Made by a program: the position numbers and the translations under genes | Notes under the pieces: model-generated | Told to the model about the DNA's origin: nothing | Databases searched by the model: none | What the model saw: the letters and a program-made list of their open reading frames with translations, nothing else | Shown here: positions 51,711 to 61,394 of the stretch, in pieces | Numbering within the stretch: the stretch's first letter is position 1 | Layout of the letters: each line of letters starts with the position of its first letter | NCBI RefSeq assembly: GCF_026991475.1 | Contig: NZ_JALXBK010000094.1 | Coordinates: 1 to 64,000 of the forward strand | Direction of reading: 5' to 3' | DNA: 64,000 bases | Source of the DNA: Sulfurimonas sp. | GTDB lineage: Bacteria; Campylobacterota; Campylobacteria; Campylobacterales; Sulfurimonadaceae

Positions 51711-52982
51711 TTAAAAATTATAATGTAGCATTACCTGCGCACGGTTCCAGTCATTAGCTGTTTTTGCACTACTTTGTCTATCCTCTTCAATCACATACAC
51801 ACCACTTACAATAAACTCATCATTTACATTGTATTCAAGCCCAATATCTTGTTCCCTAATATGGGCTTTAATATTTAAACTGTCCTTGCCACCAAAAAAA
51901 TTACCATATGCATAAAGAAGGTTAAAATTATCATAATTATACGACATTCCACTAACAATAGCCTGAGCTTTTCTATCTATTGCTATTACATCTATTGTCA
52001 TCGTATCCATACTTGTAAAAAGGGAACCTCCACCTGCTCCTAAATAGAATTTATTACCATGAGAAGCATCACAACTGTTGTAGGCAAAGTTTACCCCAAG
52101 ACCACTAAATATAAATTCCAACATTCCACCGTAAACATCTGCATCATATCCACTGCTTGAGAGTTCATCTTCTTTTAAAAGTTGTACCATTGCGTGCAGA
52201 TTCACACTTTTTGTAAGAGGATAATTTATACCTGTGTCAAAATAAATTGCATTTGTGGTATCTGTAAAATTATAAAACCAAGTATTAAGCTCATAAACAT
52301 CATCATAACTGACTCCAGCAAAATTTATCCCATTTTTTACAATAGCACTCCAACCCTTATCCAAATCGGCATCAATACCCTGCCAATTATTTATGCGTCC
52401 TGCCATTAAGTTAAATCCACTAAGTTTATAACTAGCCACATACGCTTCAAAACTATTTTGAATCATTCTAGTATCATCACTATCCGCAAGTGGAGTGTCT
52501 AGCTGCTGTCGACCAGCTCTAAAATTAAAATTTTTATGCATATAGTTGATGTATGCTTCTCCTATTGTTGTATATTCCCCTTTTGATGAAGAGAGCTCAT
52601 CATTATGTACTTCATTTTTCCCACTTGCAAGAGGAATGTCATGCGAAGTATAAACCGCTACACCAGCATTGAAACCATTAAACTCTGCCAACTCATACTT
52701 TAATATTCCACCTATAGCTGTTGCATAGTCGTTTGCGACTCCACTCTCTTTTTGCTTATATCCGGCATACATGGTTTTAAATTGTCCTGAAACTTTTCCA
52801 TCTTTAAACATATGTTTAAAATTATCTACCATAGATACATTCTTATCTTGCATCTTTGAGACTTGTCCCATTACCTCTTTTACAGAGTGCAAGCGCTTTC
52901 TTGGTGCAACTTCCCCAGCAGTTAAAGCTACACTAAGAGAAGTTATAAAAAGCATTGTCAATACACTTTTAGCCATCTTCAT
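51711..52982 (-). CDS. Outer-membrane porin (OprD-like), upstream of feoAB
   Basis: Signal peptide; porin-like barrel with FRAGRQQLDTPLADSDDTRMIQNSFEAYVASYKL; C-terminal aromatic HYNF. Confidence 0.8.
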   Translation of the reverse strand: MKMAKSVLTMLFITSLSVALTAGEVAPRKRLHSVKEVMGQVSKMQDKNVSMVDNFKHMFKDGKVSGQFKTMYAGYKQKESGVANDYATAIGGILKYELAEFNGFNAGVAVYTSHDIPLASGKNEVHNDELSSSKGEYTTIGEAYINYMHKNFNFRAGRQQLDTPLADSDDTRMIQNSFEAYVASYKLSGFNLMAGRINNWQGIDADLDKGWSAIVKNGINFAGVSYDDVYELNTWFYNFTDTTNAIYFDTGINYPLTKSVNLHAMVQLLKEDELSSSGYDADVYGGMLEFIFSGLGVNFAYNSCDASHGNKFYLGAGGGSLFTSMDTMTIDVIAIDRKAQAIVSGMSYNYDNFNLLYAYGNFFGGKDSLNIKAHIREQDIGLEYNVNDEFIVSGVYVIEEDRQSSAKTANDWNRAQVMLHYNF

Positions 52983-53040
52983 CCATATACCCCTAAATAA
53001 TTTTCAGAAATAGTAACCATTATCAACTTATATTTTACTT

Positions 53041-53065
53041 AGTAATGATAATAAATATCATTACT
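53041..53065. promoter_or_regulatory. Fur-box-like perfect inverted repeat
   Basis: AGTAATGATA-ATAAA-TATCATTACT, between divergent porin-feoAB and pssA. Confidence 0.65.
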
Positions 53066-53134
53066 GTATCTATTTTATTTCTCTGTTTATATCCATTTGC
53101 TATAATTACCTTTCAATAATTACTAAGGAACAGT

Positions 53135-53692
53135 ATGAAATTTTTATGGACACCCACTTCGCATTTTAATCTAGCCAATCTTTTTACTTTTGTAAATATA
53201 GCAGCTGGGCTTATGGCAACTTACTTTATCACACAAAATAATTTTGTTCTTGCAATTATTTTAGCGTGGATTGGTGGTGCATTTGATATTTTTGATGGAA
53301 AAATTGCTCGTAAATATAATCTTTCAAATGAATTTGGTATTCAACTAGACAGCTTTGCAGACTTTTTAAGTTTTGTCCTTGTTCCTGTGTTTTTAATCTT
53401 TCAAGCATCTTATGCTCCAACACTTAGCGGATTTTGGCTTATTATTGCTGCAGTTGTAAGTATATACTATGTTATTTCAGGACTACGCCGCCTTATACAT
53501 TTTAATATAAATGCAGATGCAGGAGAAGTTGAAAACTATTTTACAGGTGTTCCTACTCCTCTTGGAGCTATACTTTTATGGCTGACATATTTACTCAACA
53601 CCTACGCTATTTTACCTGCTGGCGGTGTTATTTTATTTATGCTTGTCATTGGATGGAGCCTTAATTCAACTATAAAAGTAAAACATCCCTAG
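53135..53692 (+). CDS. pssA: CDP-diacylglycerol--serine O-phosphatidyltransferase
   Basis: CDP-OH-P motif DGKIARKYNLSNEFGIQLDSFADF. Confidence 0.88.
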   Translation: MKFLWTPTSHFNLANLFTFVNIAAGLMATYFITQNNFVLAIILAWIGGAFDIFDGKIARKYNLSNEFGIQLDSFADFLSFVLVPVFLIFQASYAPTLSGFWLIIAAVVSIYYVISGLRRLIHFNINADAGEVENYFTGVPTPLGAILLWLTYLLNTYAILPAGGVILFMLVIGWSLNSTIKVKHP

Positions 53693-53704
53693 TTTTACTT
53701 TTAT
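53672..53704. terminator. 13-bp AT-rich hairpin overlapping pssA stop
   Basis: ATAAAAGTAAAAC-ATCCCTA-GTTTTACTTTTAT perfect. Confidence 0.6.
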
Positions 53705-53708
53705 CATT

Positions 53709-54095
53709 TTACTTTGAGTTTACCCCATAGCGCCCAGTTCCTATTAGCACAATCACTAATGCCATTACAAAAAACATAAGCGGCGTTTCAAAACTAAATG
53801 CACCATATTTTGTAAATGAGAGATGAAATCCATAAGCAAGATAGATAGCCATCAACATATTAAACGCAACAATACCTGAAGCGATACGCCCATAAAGTCC
53901 TAAAATAATAAACAAAGGAGCAATAAGTTCTCCTACATAAACACCATAGGCAAAAAATGCGGGTAAGCCAGCAGAAATAACTAGAGCGTGTACGCCACCT
54001 ATGCCATGGATTAATTTATGAATACCATGCGCTAAAAGCAAAGATCCAAGTGTCACACGTAAAAGCAGTTTCGCAATATCTGGATATGTAGGCAT
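53709..54095 (-). CDS. DoxX-family membrane protein
   Basis: LLLRVTLGSLLLAHGIHKLIHGI; four TM. Confidence 0.85.
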   Translation of the reverse strand: MPTYPDIAKLLLRVTLGSLLLAHGIHKLIHGIGGVHALVISAGLPAFFAYGVYVGELIAPLFIILGLYGRIASGIVAFNMLMAIYLAYGFHLSFTKYGAFSFETPLMFFVMALVIVLIGTGRYGVNSK

Positions 54096-54097
54096 TT

Positions 54098-54298
54098 TTA
54101 TTTCTCCTGTGCTTGTTGTTTTCTAAATTTACACGAACCAATAGTTATCTCTTTACCCTTAGAAATAACCTCTTTTACATAGCGCAGTGTTCCTTGCACA
54201 TCTGCATCACCTATCTCTTCTTCAATAATTTTTAAAAGCTCATTCTCATCTGTTAAAGTCCATTTTTTTTCATAATTGTAGCGCGTTTGAATTTGCAT
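54098..54298 (-). CDS. Small conserved protein, unknown
   Basis: Coupled to the DoxX gene; 66 aa. Confidence 0.55.
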   Translation of the reverse strand: MQIQTRYNYEKKWTLTDENELLKIIEEEIGDADVQGTLRYVKEVISKGKEITIGSCKFRKQQAQEK

Positions 54299-54337
54299 AT
54301 TTATCCTTTTAACTTCACAATCATAGCAAAATTAAAC

Positions 54338-55582
54338 TCAAAATTTCTCACTCTTAAGTGAAAGCTCTTTTTTAGGCTTCAAGCCTAACTCTTTCATTGT
54401 TTGTGCTCTTTTTATAACATTCCCTTTTCCGCTGCTAAGTCTATTCATCGCTTTATCATAAGCATCATGAGCTTTGTTTAGATGCGCTTCTATATTTTGC
54501 ATCTCCTCCACAAAAAGCACTAGTTTGTCATACATCGCTTCAGCCTCTTTAGCTATTTTTTGTGCATGTTCTTCCTGTCTTTGTGTACGCCAAATATGTT
54601 CTATAGTTCGTAGCGTAACAAGTAGAGTCGAAGGAGAGACTACAAGTATTTGACTCTCATATGCATGCTTAAAAAATTCACCATCCTCTTCAAGCGCAAG
54701 TAAAAATGCTCCTTCAATTGGCATAAAAAGAAGTACAAAATCAAGTGTATTTACCCCTTGCAATTTTTCATACTCTTTGTTAGAAAGTTCTTTAATATGC
54801 GCAGAAATACTTGCTATATGCTCACGAAGTGCTCTCTTTTTGGCTGCCTCATCCTCTGCGTTTACAAAACGCTCATACGCCACAAGTGAAACTTTTGAAT
54901 CAACAATAATATCTCTATTTTGCGGCATATGAATAATAACATCTGGTCTATATGTTCTATTTTCATCTGATTTTAGTGTTGCTTGGAGTTCATACTCCAC
55001 ACCTTTTCTCAAGCCTGATTGTTCCAAAATATTTTCTAAAACAAGCTCACCCCAGTTTCCCTGCATTTTGTTTTCAGATTTTAGTGCTTTAGTAAGGTTA
55101 AGCGCCTCTTGTGAGAGTTGCTCATTCATCTTTTGTAAACGCAGTAGTTCATCTTTAAGTAAAAAACGCTCTTTAATATCTACTTCAAACTGCTGGCGTG
55201 ACTGTTTAGAAAAATTTGCCACCTGCTCCCGAAAAGGTGCCAAAAGCAACTCAATTTGCTCTTTATTTAAGGCTCCAAACTCTTTTGATTTCTCATCAAA
55301 AATTTTGTTGGAAAGCATTTTAAACTCTAAAGACAACTCCTCTTTTGTGCGTTTAAGTGTCTCTATTTTCTCTTTTGAGTAGTACATTTCATTTTCATAT
55401 CTTGTATTTAACACAGCATAATCTATTTCTAAACTCTTATACTCCTGCTCAAGCTCTTTAAACTCTTGTACTTTTTTAATTAATATTTTATTTACCGAAA
55501 GCTCTTTTACATAAAGAATCACAAACACCAGCAATATAACAAGAAGCAAAGCACCTGCAATTAACAGAAGATTCAGATCCAT
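54338..55582 (-). CDS. rmuC: DNA recombination protein RmuC
   Basis: GNWGELVLENILEQSGLRKGVEYELQ...RPDVIIHMPQNRDIIVDSKVSL. Confidence 0.93.
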   Translation of the reverse strand: MDLNLLLIAGALLLVILLVFVILYVKELSVNKILIKKVQEFKELEQEYKSLEIDYAVLNTRYENEMYYSKEKIETLKRTKEELSLEFKMLSNKIFDEKSKEFGALNKEQIELLLAPFREQVANFSKQSRQQFEVDIKERFLLKDELLRLQKMNEQLSQEALNLTKALKSENKMQGNWGELVLENILEQSGLRKGVEYELQATLKSDENRTYRPDVIIHMPQNRDIIVDSKVSLVAYERFVNAEDEAAKKRALREHIASISAHIKELSNKEYEKLQGVNTLDFVLLFMPIEGAFLLALEEDGEFFKHAYESQILVVSPSTLLVTLRTIEHIWRTQRQEEHAQKIAKEAEAMYDKLVLFVEEMQNIEAHLNKAHDAYDKAMNRLSSGKGNVIKRAQTMKELGLKPKKELSLKSEKF

Positions 55583-55807
55583 ACATCATCCTAATATTTT
55601 TTCTTTATTATATCTTTTATTGTCTTTTGTAACATTATAAATTAATTTAATTAATAACATTTCTATTTTTAATGAAAATTTAGAAATATTTCGCTATAAT
55701 TCCACAAATATTTTAAGGGGAAGATGCCCTGATAGACCTGAGTACATTTTAGAGAACTTGCGTCATCTCCTTATATATAAAAAGGCTACTTAAAGCCACA
55801 AAGGATA

Positions 55808-57334
55808 ATGATGCAAGAAAATGCACAAATAGAAGAACCGACAATCACTTTTGATTCATTAGGTTTAAAACCAGAGATATTAAAAAGCGTAAAATTTGCA
55901 GGTTTTACTGTACCTTCACCAATTCAAGAACAAGCTATTCCTGTTGTTTTAGCAGGTCGTGATATGGTTGGACAAGCACATACTGGTACTGGTAAAACAG
56001 CTGCGTTTAGTCTTCCTGCACTAAATAATATGAAACTAGACGGAAGCGTTGAGCTTTTAGTAATCACACCAACTCGTGAACTTACAACACAAGTAAGTGA
56101 TGAAATTTTCAAATATGGTCGTAACTTAGGTGTAAAAACTGTTACTGTTTATGGCGGTAGCTCATACAAACGCCAACTTGACCTTATAGGTAGAGGTGCA
56201 TCAGTTGTTGTTGCAACACCTGGTAGAATGCTCGACATTCTTAAACGCGGTATGCTTAATAACTTTGCACCAAGTATGGTTGTTCTTGATGAAGCTGATG
56301 AGATGCTTGATATGGGATTTTTAGATGATATTAATGAAATATTTTCATATCTTCCAACAAATCGTCAAACACTTCTTTTTTCAGCAACAATGCCACAACC
56401 AATTAAAACACTTGCTGCAAAAATTTTAAAAGATCCTGAGTTTATCTCTATCACTAAAGGTGAAACAACAAATACAGACATCGAACAACTCTACTATGTA
56501 ATTGATGAGCATGAACGTGATGATGCTATTATCCGTCTTATGGATTCAGAACAAACAAAAAAAGCAGTAGTGTTTTGTCGTACAAAATCTGAAGTAGATA
56601 GACTCTCAAATGTTCTAAGCAATGCAGGTTACCTTGCAAATGGTCTGCATGGAGATATGGAACAACGTCAACGTGAGACTGTTATTAAAGGGTTTAAAAG
56701 TGACTCTATAAAAGTTCTTGTTGCTACTGATGTTGCTGCTCGTGGTATTCATGTAAACAATATTGAACATGTATTTAACTACCATATTCCATTTGACCCA
56801 GAGAGTTATGTTCACCGTATCGGTAGAACTGGTCGTGCAGGTACAAAAGGAAAAGCAATTACACTTTTAACTCCATTAGAGTTTAAAGAGTTGCAACGCA
56901 TTAAGAAAAAAGTTGGTACATCTATGGAGCATGCATTTGTTCCTAGTAAAACAGATCTTCGTGCAACTACAATTGATAAAATTGTAACAAATATTGAAAA
57001 TCAAAAAATCTATGATGAAGCACATGTAGTCATCGAAAGATTGAGAGATGATATTGATGAAGAGACTATTATGTTCAAACTTATCTCTATGATTTTAGAT
57101 AAACAAGACATTAAGGGACCAAGTAACATCGGTATTCCTGCTGATAAACTTGTAGCTATTTTGGAGCGTGCTTCTAAACGCAATGACAACAGAAGAGGTG
57201 GTCGTGGTGGTAGTTATCGTGGTAACAACCGTAACCGTTCTGGCGGTAGTCGTAGCCGTAGTAATTCTAGCCGTGATGGCGGTGGATACAGAGGTAACAG
57301 AAGTAATTCTAACCGCAACAGAAACAGAGACTAA
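55808..57334 (+). CDS. DEAD-box RNA helicase with C-terminal RGG/RS-rich tail
   Basis: AHTGTGKTAAF, VLDEADEMLD, SATMP, HRIGRTGRAG; tail RRGGRGGSYRGNNRNRSGGSRSRSNSSRDGGGYRGN. Confidence 0.95.
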   Translation: MMQENAQIEEPTITFDSLGLKPEILKSVKFAGFTVPSPIQEQAIPVVLAGRDMVGQAHTGTGKTAAFSLPALNNMKLDGSVELLVITPTRELTTQVSDEIFKYGRNLGVKTVTVYGGSSYKRQLDLIGRGASVVVATPGRMLDILKRGMLNNFAPSMVVLDEADEMLDMGFLDDINEIFSYLPTNRQTLLFSATMPQPIKTLAAKILKDPEFISITKGETTNTDIEQLYYVIDEHERDDAIIRLMDSEQTKKAVVFCRTKSEVDRLSNVLSNAGYLANGLHGDMEQRQRETVIKGFKSDSIKVLVATDVAARGIHVNNIEHVFNYHIPFDPESYVHRIGRTGRAGTKGKAITLLTPLEFKELQRIKKKVGTSMEHAFVPSKTDLRATTIDKIVTNIENQKIYDEAHVVIERLRDDIDEETIMFKLISMILDKQDIKGPSNIGIPADKLVAILERASKRNDNRRGGRGGSYRGNNRNRSGGSRSRSNSSRDGGGYRGNRSNSNRNRNRD

Positions 57335-57351
57335 AAACTCCTCCACTCTTA

Positions 57352-57375
57352 AAATGTTCCTCTTTTGGAACATTT
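57352..57375 (+). terminator. Hairpin after the helicase gene
   Basis: AAATGTTCC-TCTTTT-GGAACATTT. Confidence 0.5.
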
Positions 57376-57428
57376 CTCCAAACTCAATAAATACAATAAA
57401 CTCCATAAAATTTTGATATAATGAACTT

Positions 57429-57809
57429 ATGAAAAATTTAATTATATACGAAAACTCCCATTTTTACATAGAAAAAGAGAAAAGTGAAATCCCTTGGGTT
57501 AAAATATTTTCTAAAGAACCATACAAAGAGCTAGGTGATATGCCAAAAGCATTGCGTTTAGAATTATGGGAAATATATTATATTGTCGAGGAGGAGATGA
57601 AAAAATATTACAAACCCCATAAAATAAATATGGCATCATTTGCAAATATGCTTCCTCGTGTCCATATACATGTTATGGCAAGATATAAGGAAGATAGTTA
57701 CTTTCCTAACCCTATGTGGGGAAAAAAGCTACGAGAATCAAATTTAAAATTGCCAAAAGAGGAGCTATTTTATAAAAATCTGTTCCATGCATTAAGCAAT
57801 AAAAATTAA
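57429..57809 (+). CDS. HIT-family protein
   Basis: Histidine triad PRVHIHVMARY. Confidence 0.75.
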   Translation: MKNLIIYENSHFYIEKEKSEIPWVKIFSKEPYKELGDMPKALRLELWEIYYIVEEEMKKYYKPHKINMASFANMLPRVHIHVMARYKEDSYFPNPMWGKKLRESNLKLPKEELFYKNLFHALSNKN

Positions 57810-57824
57810 TAAATTTTTTTTAAA

Positions 57825-58823
57825 TTATTTAGTTGGTGCAAATGGAATCAAAGCACTTCCCCAAGTAAGCCCTCCACCAAAGGCATCAAGAAGCATCATT
57901 TCACCTGCTTGAAGTTTACCAGATTCATATAAGTCATTTATCGCCATTGGGATAGAAGCTCCAGATGTATTACCATATTTTTCAACCGTAATTACAACTT
58001 GATCTTCTCTCATATTTAAGGCATCACCAACCGCTTTAATAATACGTAAGTTTGCTTGATGCGGAATGAAATGTTTAATATCTTCACTTTTAATATTATT
58101 ATCTTCTAAAATCTCTTTTACATCTTTAGTCAATGTACGTACTGCAACTTTAAAAGTCTCATTTCCTTTCATCTGCATGAAACAATTAGCAGCTTCACCT
58201 TCAAGAGAATCATGAGCCGAACCTGTACCACCATTTGGAGTCATAAGCAGATCGGCATACTCTCCATCAGCACCAGTGTGAATATCAATAATAGCTTCAT
58301 CTTTGTTATTTGTAGCGGAGATAACAGCAGATCCTGCCCCATCACCAAATAAAATACAAGTTCCTCTATCAGTGTAGTCCGTAATGGCAGAGAGTTTTTC
58401 AGCACCTACAATAAGAACATTTTTTTTCATTCCAGATTCAATAAATGCTTTAGCAATAGAGATAGCATAAATAAATCCAGTACATGCAGCAGTAATATCA
58501 AACGCAGTCGCACCTTTGATGCCTAGTTTATTTGCAATAACCGTAGCAGTTGATGGCATACAAAAATAATCAGGTGAAATTGTAGCAGTCACAACAAGAT
58601 CAATATCTTCCAGTGCAACACCACTTCTATCTAATGCTTTTTGTGCAGCCTTAACGCCTAAATCACTTGTAAATTCAGTGTCAGCCGCGATATGACGCTC
58701 TTTAATACCTGTTCTTTTTGTAATCCACTCATCTGAAGTATCAACCATTTTTGATAAATCACTATTTGTTAATATTTTCTCAGGTACATAAGCACCAATT
58801 GATCTAAAAGCTGCATAAGCCAT
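57825..58823 (-). CDS. fabH: 3-oxoacyl-ACP synthase III
   Basis: AYVPEKILTNSDLSKMVDTSDEWI...FDITAACTGFIYA...HQANLRI. Confidence 0.97.
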   Translation of the reverse strand: MAYAAFRSIGAYVPEKILTNSDLSKMVDTSDEWITKRTGIKERHIAADTEFTSDLGVKAAQKALDRSGVALEDIDLVVTATISPDYFCMPSTATVIANKLGIKGATAFDITAACTGFIYAISIAKAFIESGMKKNVLIVGAEKLSAITDYTDRGTCILFGDGAGSAVISATNNKDEAIIDIHTGADGEYADLLMTPNGGTGSAHDSLEGEAANCFMQMKGNETFKVAVRTLTKDVKEILEDNNIKSEDIKHFIPHQANLRIIKAVGDALNMREDQVVITVEKYGNTSGASIPMAINDLYESGKLQAGEMMLLDAFGGGLTWGSALIPFAPTK

Positions 58824-59822
58824 CTATAAATCCTTTTGTTTTAACTCTTCTAAACGCTTAATAATATGTTCATTTACGCCCGTATCAACATAACTGATAG
58901 CCTGATAAATTGCATTTTCAATAGCTTTGGCATTACTTTTACCATGACTAACGATTGCACATCCTTTTATCCCTATAAGTGGAGCACCACCTACTTCAGC
59001 ATAATCAATCTCTTTTTTAAGAAGTTTGAAAACTTTACGCATTAAAAGTGCCCCAGTAATTCTAATAGGTGATTTTTTAATATAATCTTTTAAAAGTCCT
59101 GAAATTGTAGAAGCAACACCTTCACTCGTTTTTAGAACAAGATTTCCAATAAAACCATCGCAAGTAATAACATCACAACTTCCGTTGAATATATCGCCAC
59201 CTTCAACATTCCCTTTAAAGCCAGGGTAACCCTCTAAGAGTTTAAACGCAGCCTTTGTGACTTCATTCCCTTTTGATGACTCTTCCCCATTTGCAAGAAG
59301 TCCAATCGAAGGTTCTTTAATACTAAGTACATCTTCAGCATAACATCCACCCATCACGGCAAATTCTGCTAAATGTACTGCTTTTGAGTCAACATTTGCA
59401 CCTACATCAAGTAAAATTGAACGTCTGTTTAATTTTGTAGGCATAAGCGTCACAAGGGCAGGACGAGAGACACCTTTTAGACGTCCAAGTCTTAAAGTAG
59501 CTAATGTCATTGTTGCACCACTGTGTCCAGCTGAAACAACACCATCAGCTTCACCATTTCTTACGAGATCTACAGCGCAATATATGCTACTATCTTTTCG
59601 TTTTACTGCATCTGTAGCAGCATCACTCATAGATATAACATCATCACATTCGACAATTAAAATCTTATCTCTATAACGTTTTGGTAACAGAGGTAAAATT
59701 TCTGATTTTTTACCTACAAGAATAGGTGTAAAATGACGCTTTGAAAGTGCTTTAACACATCCCTTTACAATTGGCTCGGGACCAAAGTCCCCACCCATTG
59801 CATCAATGGCTATCTTAACCAT
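58824..59822 (-). CDS. plsX: Phosphate acyltransferase PlsX
   Basis: KIAIDAMGGDFGPEPIVKGCV. Confidence 0.97.
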   Translation of the reverse strand: MVKIAIDAMGGDFGPEPIVKGCVKALSKRHFTPILVGKKSEILPLLPKRYRDKILIVECDDVISMSDAATDAVKRKDSSIYCAVDLVRNGEADGVVSAGHSGATMTLATLRLGRLKGVSRPALVTLMPTKLNRRSILLDVGANVDSKAVHLAEFAVMGGCYAEDVLSIKEPSIGLLANGEESSKGNEVTKAAFKLLEGYPGFKGNVEGGDIFNGSCDVITCDGFIGNLVLKTSEGVASTISGLLKDYIKKSPIRITGALLMRKVFKLLKKEIDYAEVGGAPLIGIKGCAIVSHGKSNAKAIENAIYQAISYVDTGVNEHIIKRLEELKQKDL

Positions 59823-59825
59823 TAA

Positions 59826-59975
59826 TTATTTATACTCACCAGTAGTTGGATTAATGTGGTGTGGTAATCTATAAGTTCCATCTTTGTCTTTAACTGGACG
59901 TGCTAATGAAATTTTGTAATGTGTTCTTCTTTTTGCTGAACGTGAGTGAGATACTCTTCTCTTAGGTACTGCCAT
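59826..59975 (-). CDS. rpmF: 50S ribosomal protein L32
   Basis: Translated by hand: [49 protein letters not shown]; below the ORF-track length cut-off. Confidence 0.95.
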   Translation of the reverse strand: MAVPKRRVSHSRSAKRRTHYKISLARPVKDKDGTYRLPHHINPTTGEYK

Positions 59976-60021
59976 AGTAATTTTTTCCTTTTATTTAATT
60001 TTACAAGACCGACTAGGTCAC

Positions 60022-60381
60022 TTAATTTTGTTCTTTGCAATTATCACACGAGTGATAATCACTTTTAATGAGCTCAATTTCAGAGTTTAATAACTCTTGC
60101 ATATCTACCTGCCCATCAAATGATTCAACAACATCCAAATTGAGGCTGCCATCATCTTCATAAAGTCCATCACTGATGAGGAACTCTACTTTTTCACTTA
60201 AATCCATACAAAATTCATCTCCACAGATATCACACTGAGTTTTAAGAGAACCTTTAATATTTGCACTAAGTAAAATTAATTTCCCTTTATAATACTCTAA
60301 ATGACCTTTAAAGCTTATCCCATTAGATTCTAATGAAAAATCCAATGGTGTAGATGTTACTTTTCTTAGCACAACTCTCAT
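60022..60381 (-). CDS. YceD/DUF177-family protein
   Basis: CxxC zinc-like pairs (CDICGDEFC, CDNCKEQN); located upstream of rpmF as usual. Confidence 0.85.
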   Translation of the reverse strand: MRVVLRKVTSTPLDFSLESNGISFKGHLEYYKGKLILLSANIKGSLKTQCDICGDEFCMDLSEKVEFLISDGLYEDDGSLNLDVVESFDGQVDMQELLNSEIELIKSDYHSCDNCKEQN

Positions 60382-60423
60382 GGAATCATCCTAAAAAAAA
60401 GAAAAAATGAATTTTCATTAAAC

Positions 60424-60840
60424 TTAAGAAATTTCTCTTTGAGAGAAAAAGAATGCAATTTCATTTGCTGCATTTTCAACAGAATCACTTCCGTGAACTG
60501 CGTTTGCATCTATATTTTCAGCAAAATCTGCACGGATTGTGCCAGCTTCAGCTTCTTTAGGGTTTGTTGCACCCATTAAATCACGATTTTTTTGCATTGC
60601 GTTTTCGCCTTCTAAAACTGTAACAACAACTGGACCACTGATCATAAAATCAACTAAATCGTTGAAGAAAGGTCTCTCAGCATGAACTGCATAAAATGCT
60701 TCTGCATCTGCACGTGATAATTGAAGTTTTTTAGTCGCAGCGATACGAAGACCATTGCTTTCAAAACGGTCTAAAATTTTGCCTATAACACCTTTTGCAA
60801 CTGCATCTGGTTTGATTATTGATAGTGTTCTTTCCATCAA
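60424..60840 (-). CDS. ndk: Nucleoside diphosphate kinase
   Basis: [21 protein letters not shown]...[12 protein letters not shown]. Confidence 0.97.
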   Translation of the reverse strand: MMERTLSIIKPDAVAKGVIGKILDRFESNGLRIAATKKLQLSRADAEAFYAVHAERPFFNDLVDFMISGPVVVTVLEGENAMQKNRDLMGATNPKEAEAGTIRADFAENIDANAVHGSDSVENAANEIAFFFSQREIS

Positions 60841-60953
60841 ATCTCCTCTGAAAATATAAAATTAGAGTGGAATTATACCTGAAAAAAAATTGTTTTTAGT
60901 TTAAATAAGAAAATTGAGCTGATTTTACTCTGTTTGAAGTTTAAAAAGAAGAG

Positions 60954-60982
60954 TTGTAAAGCGCCAAATTGGCACTTTACAA
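60954..60982 (-). terminator. Hairpin downstream of ferredoxin gene
   Basis: TTGTAAAGCGCC-AAATT-GGCACTTTACAA with one mismatch/wobble. Confidence 0.6.
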
Positions 60983-60995
60983 AATAAAAATATTA

Positions 60996-61280
60996 CTATT
61001 CTACCACTGGTTCGTGGTTTGAGCGTTGCTCATCAGTAATATCTTCGCGATGCTCTGGAGAATCACCAATAGCATCCCAAGTAATACAACCCTCAGTTGG
61101 ACATGCAGTTGCACATGCTGGTTCGTCATGATGACCAACACACTCTACACATTTATCACCATACACGTAGTAAATTTCTTCACCTGTTGGATTATCATCT
61201 TCATCTACAATTGCTTCTACTGGACATTCGTCTATACAAGCACCACAGTTAATACAAGTATCACCAATAATTACTGCCAT
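60996..61280 (-). CDS. 2[4Fe-4S] ferredoxin
   Basis: CINCGACIDECPVEAI ... CVECVGHHDEPACATACPTEGC. Confidence 0.92.
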   Translation of the reverse strand: MAVIIGDTCINCGACIDECPVEAIVDEDDNPTGEEIYYVYGDKCVECVGHHDEPACATACPTEGCITWDAIGDSPEHREDITDEQRSNHEPVVE

Positions 61281-61394
61281 TATCTTCTCCTAATTTTTTA
61301 TCAAGGTAACTATACACTTTAGAATTTTAAATATAGCTAAAAACTCTTTATATATCTAAAATATGTAGCTTTTAGTTACATATAATTCTAAAAA

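Noticed and set aside
57095-57416. ORFs on both strands over the helicase RGG tail (MEFIVFIEFGE..., MLLNAMTTEEVVVVVV...)
   Set aside because: Low-complexity readings of repetitive DNA encoding the real RGG tail.
61026-61322. 98-aa + strand ORF
   Set aside because: Antisense to the ferredoxin gene; its Cys/Thr-rich pattern is a shadow of the ferredoxin codons.
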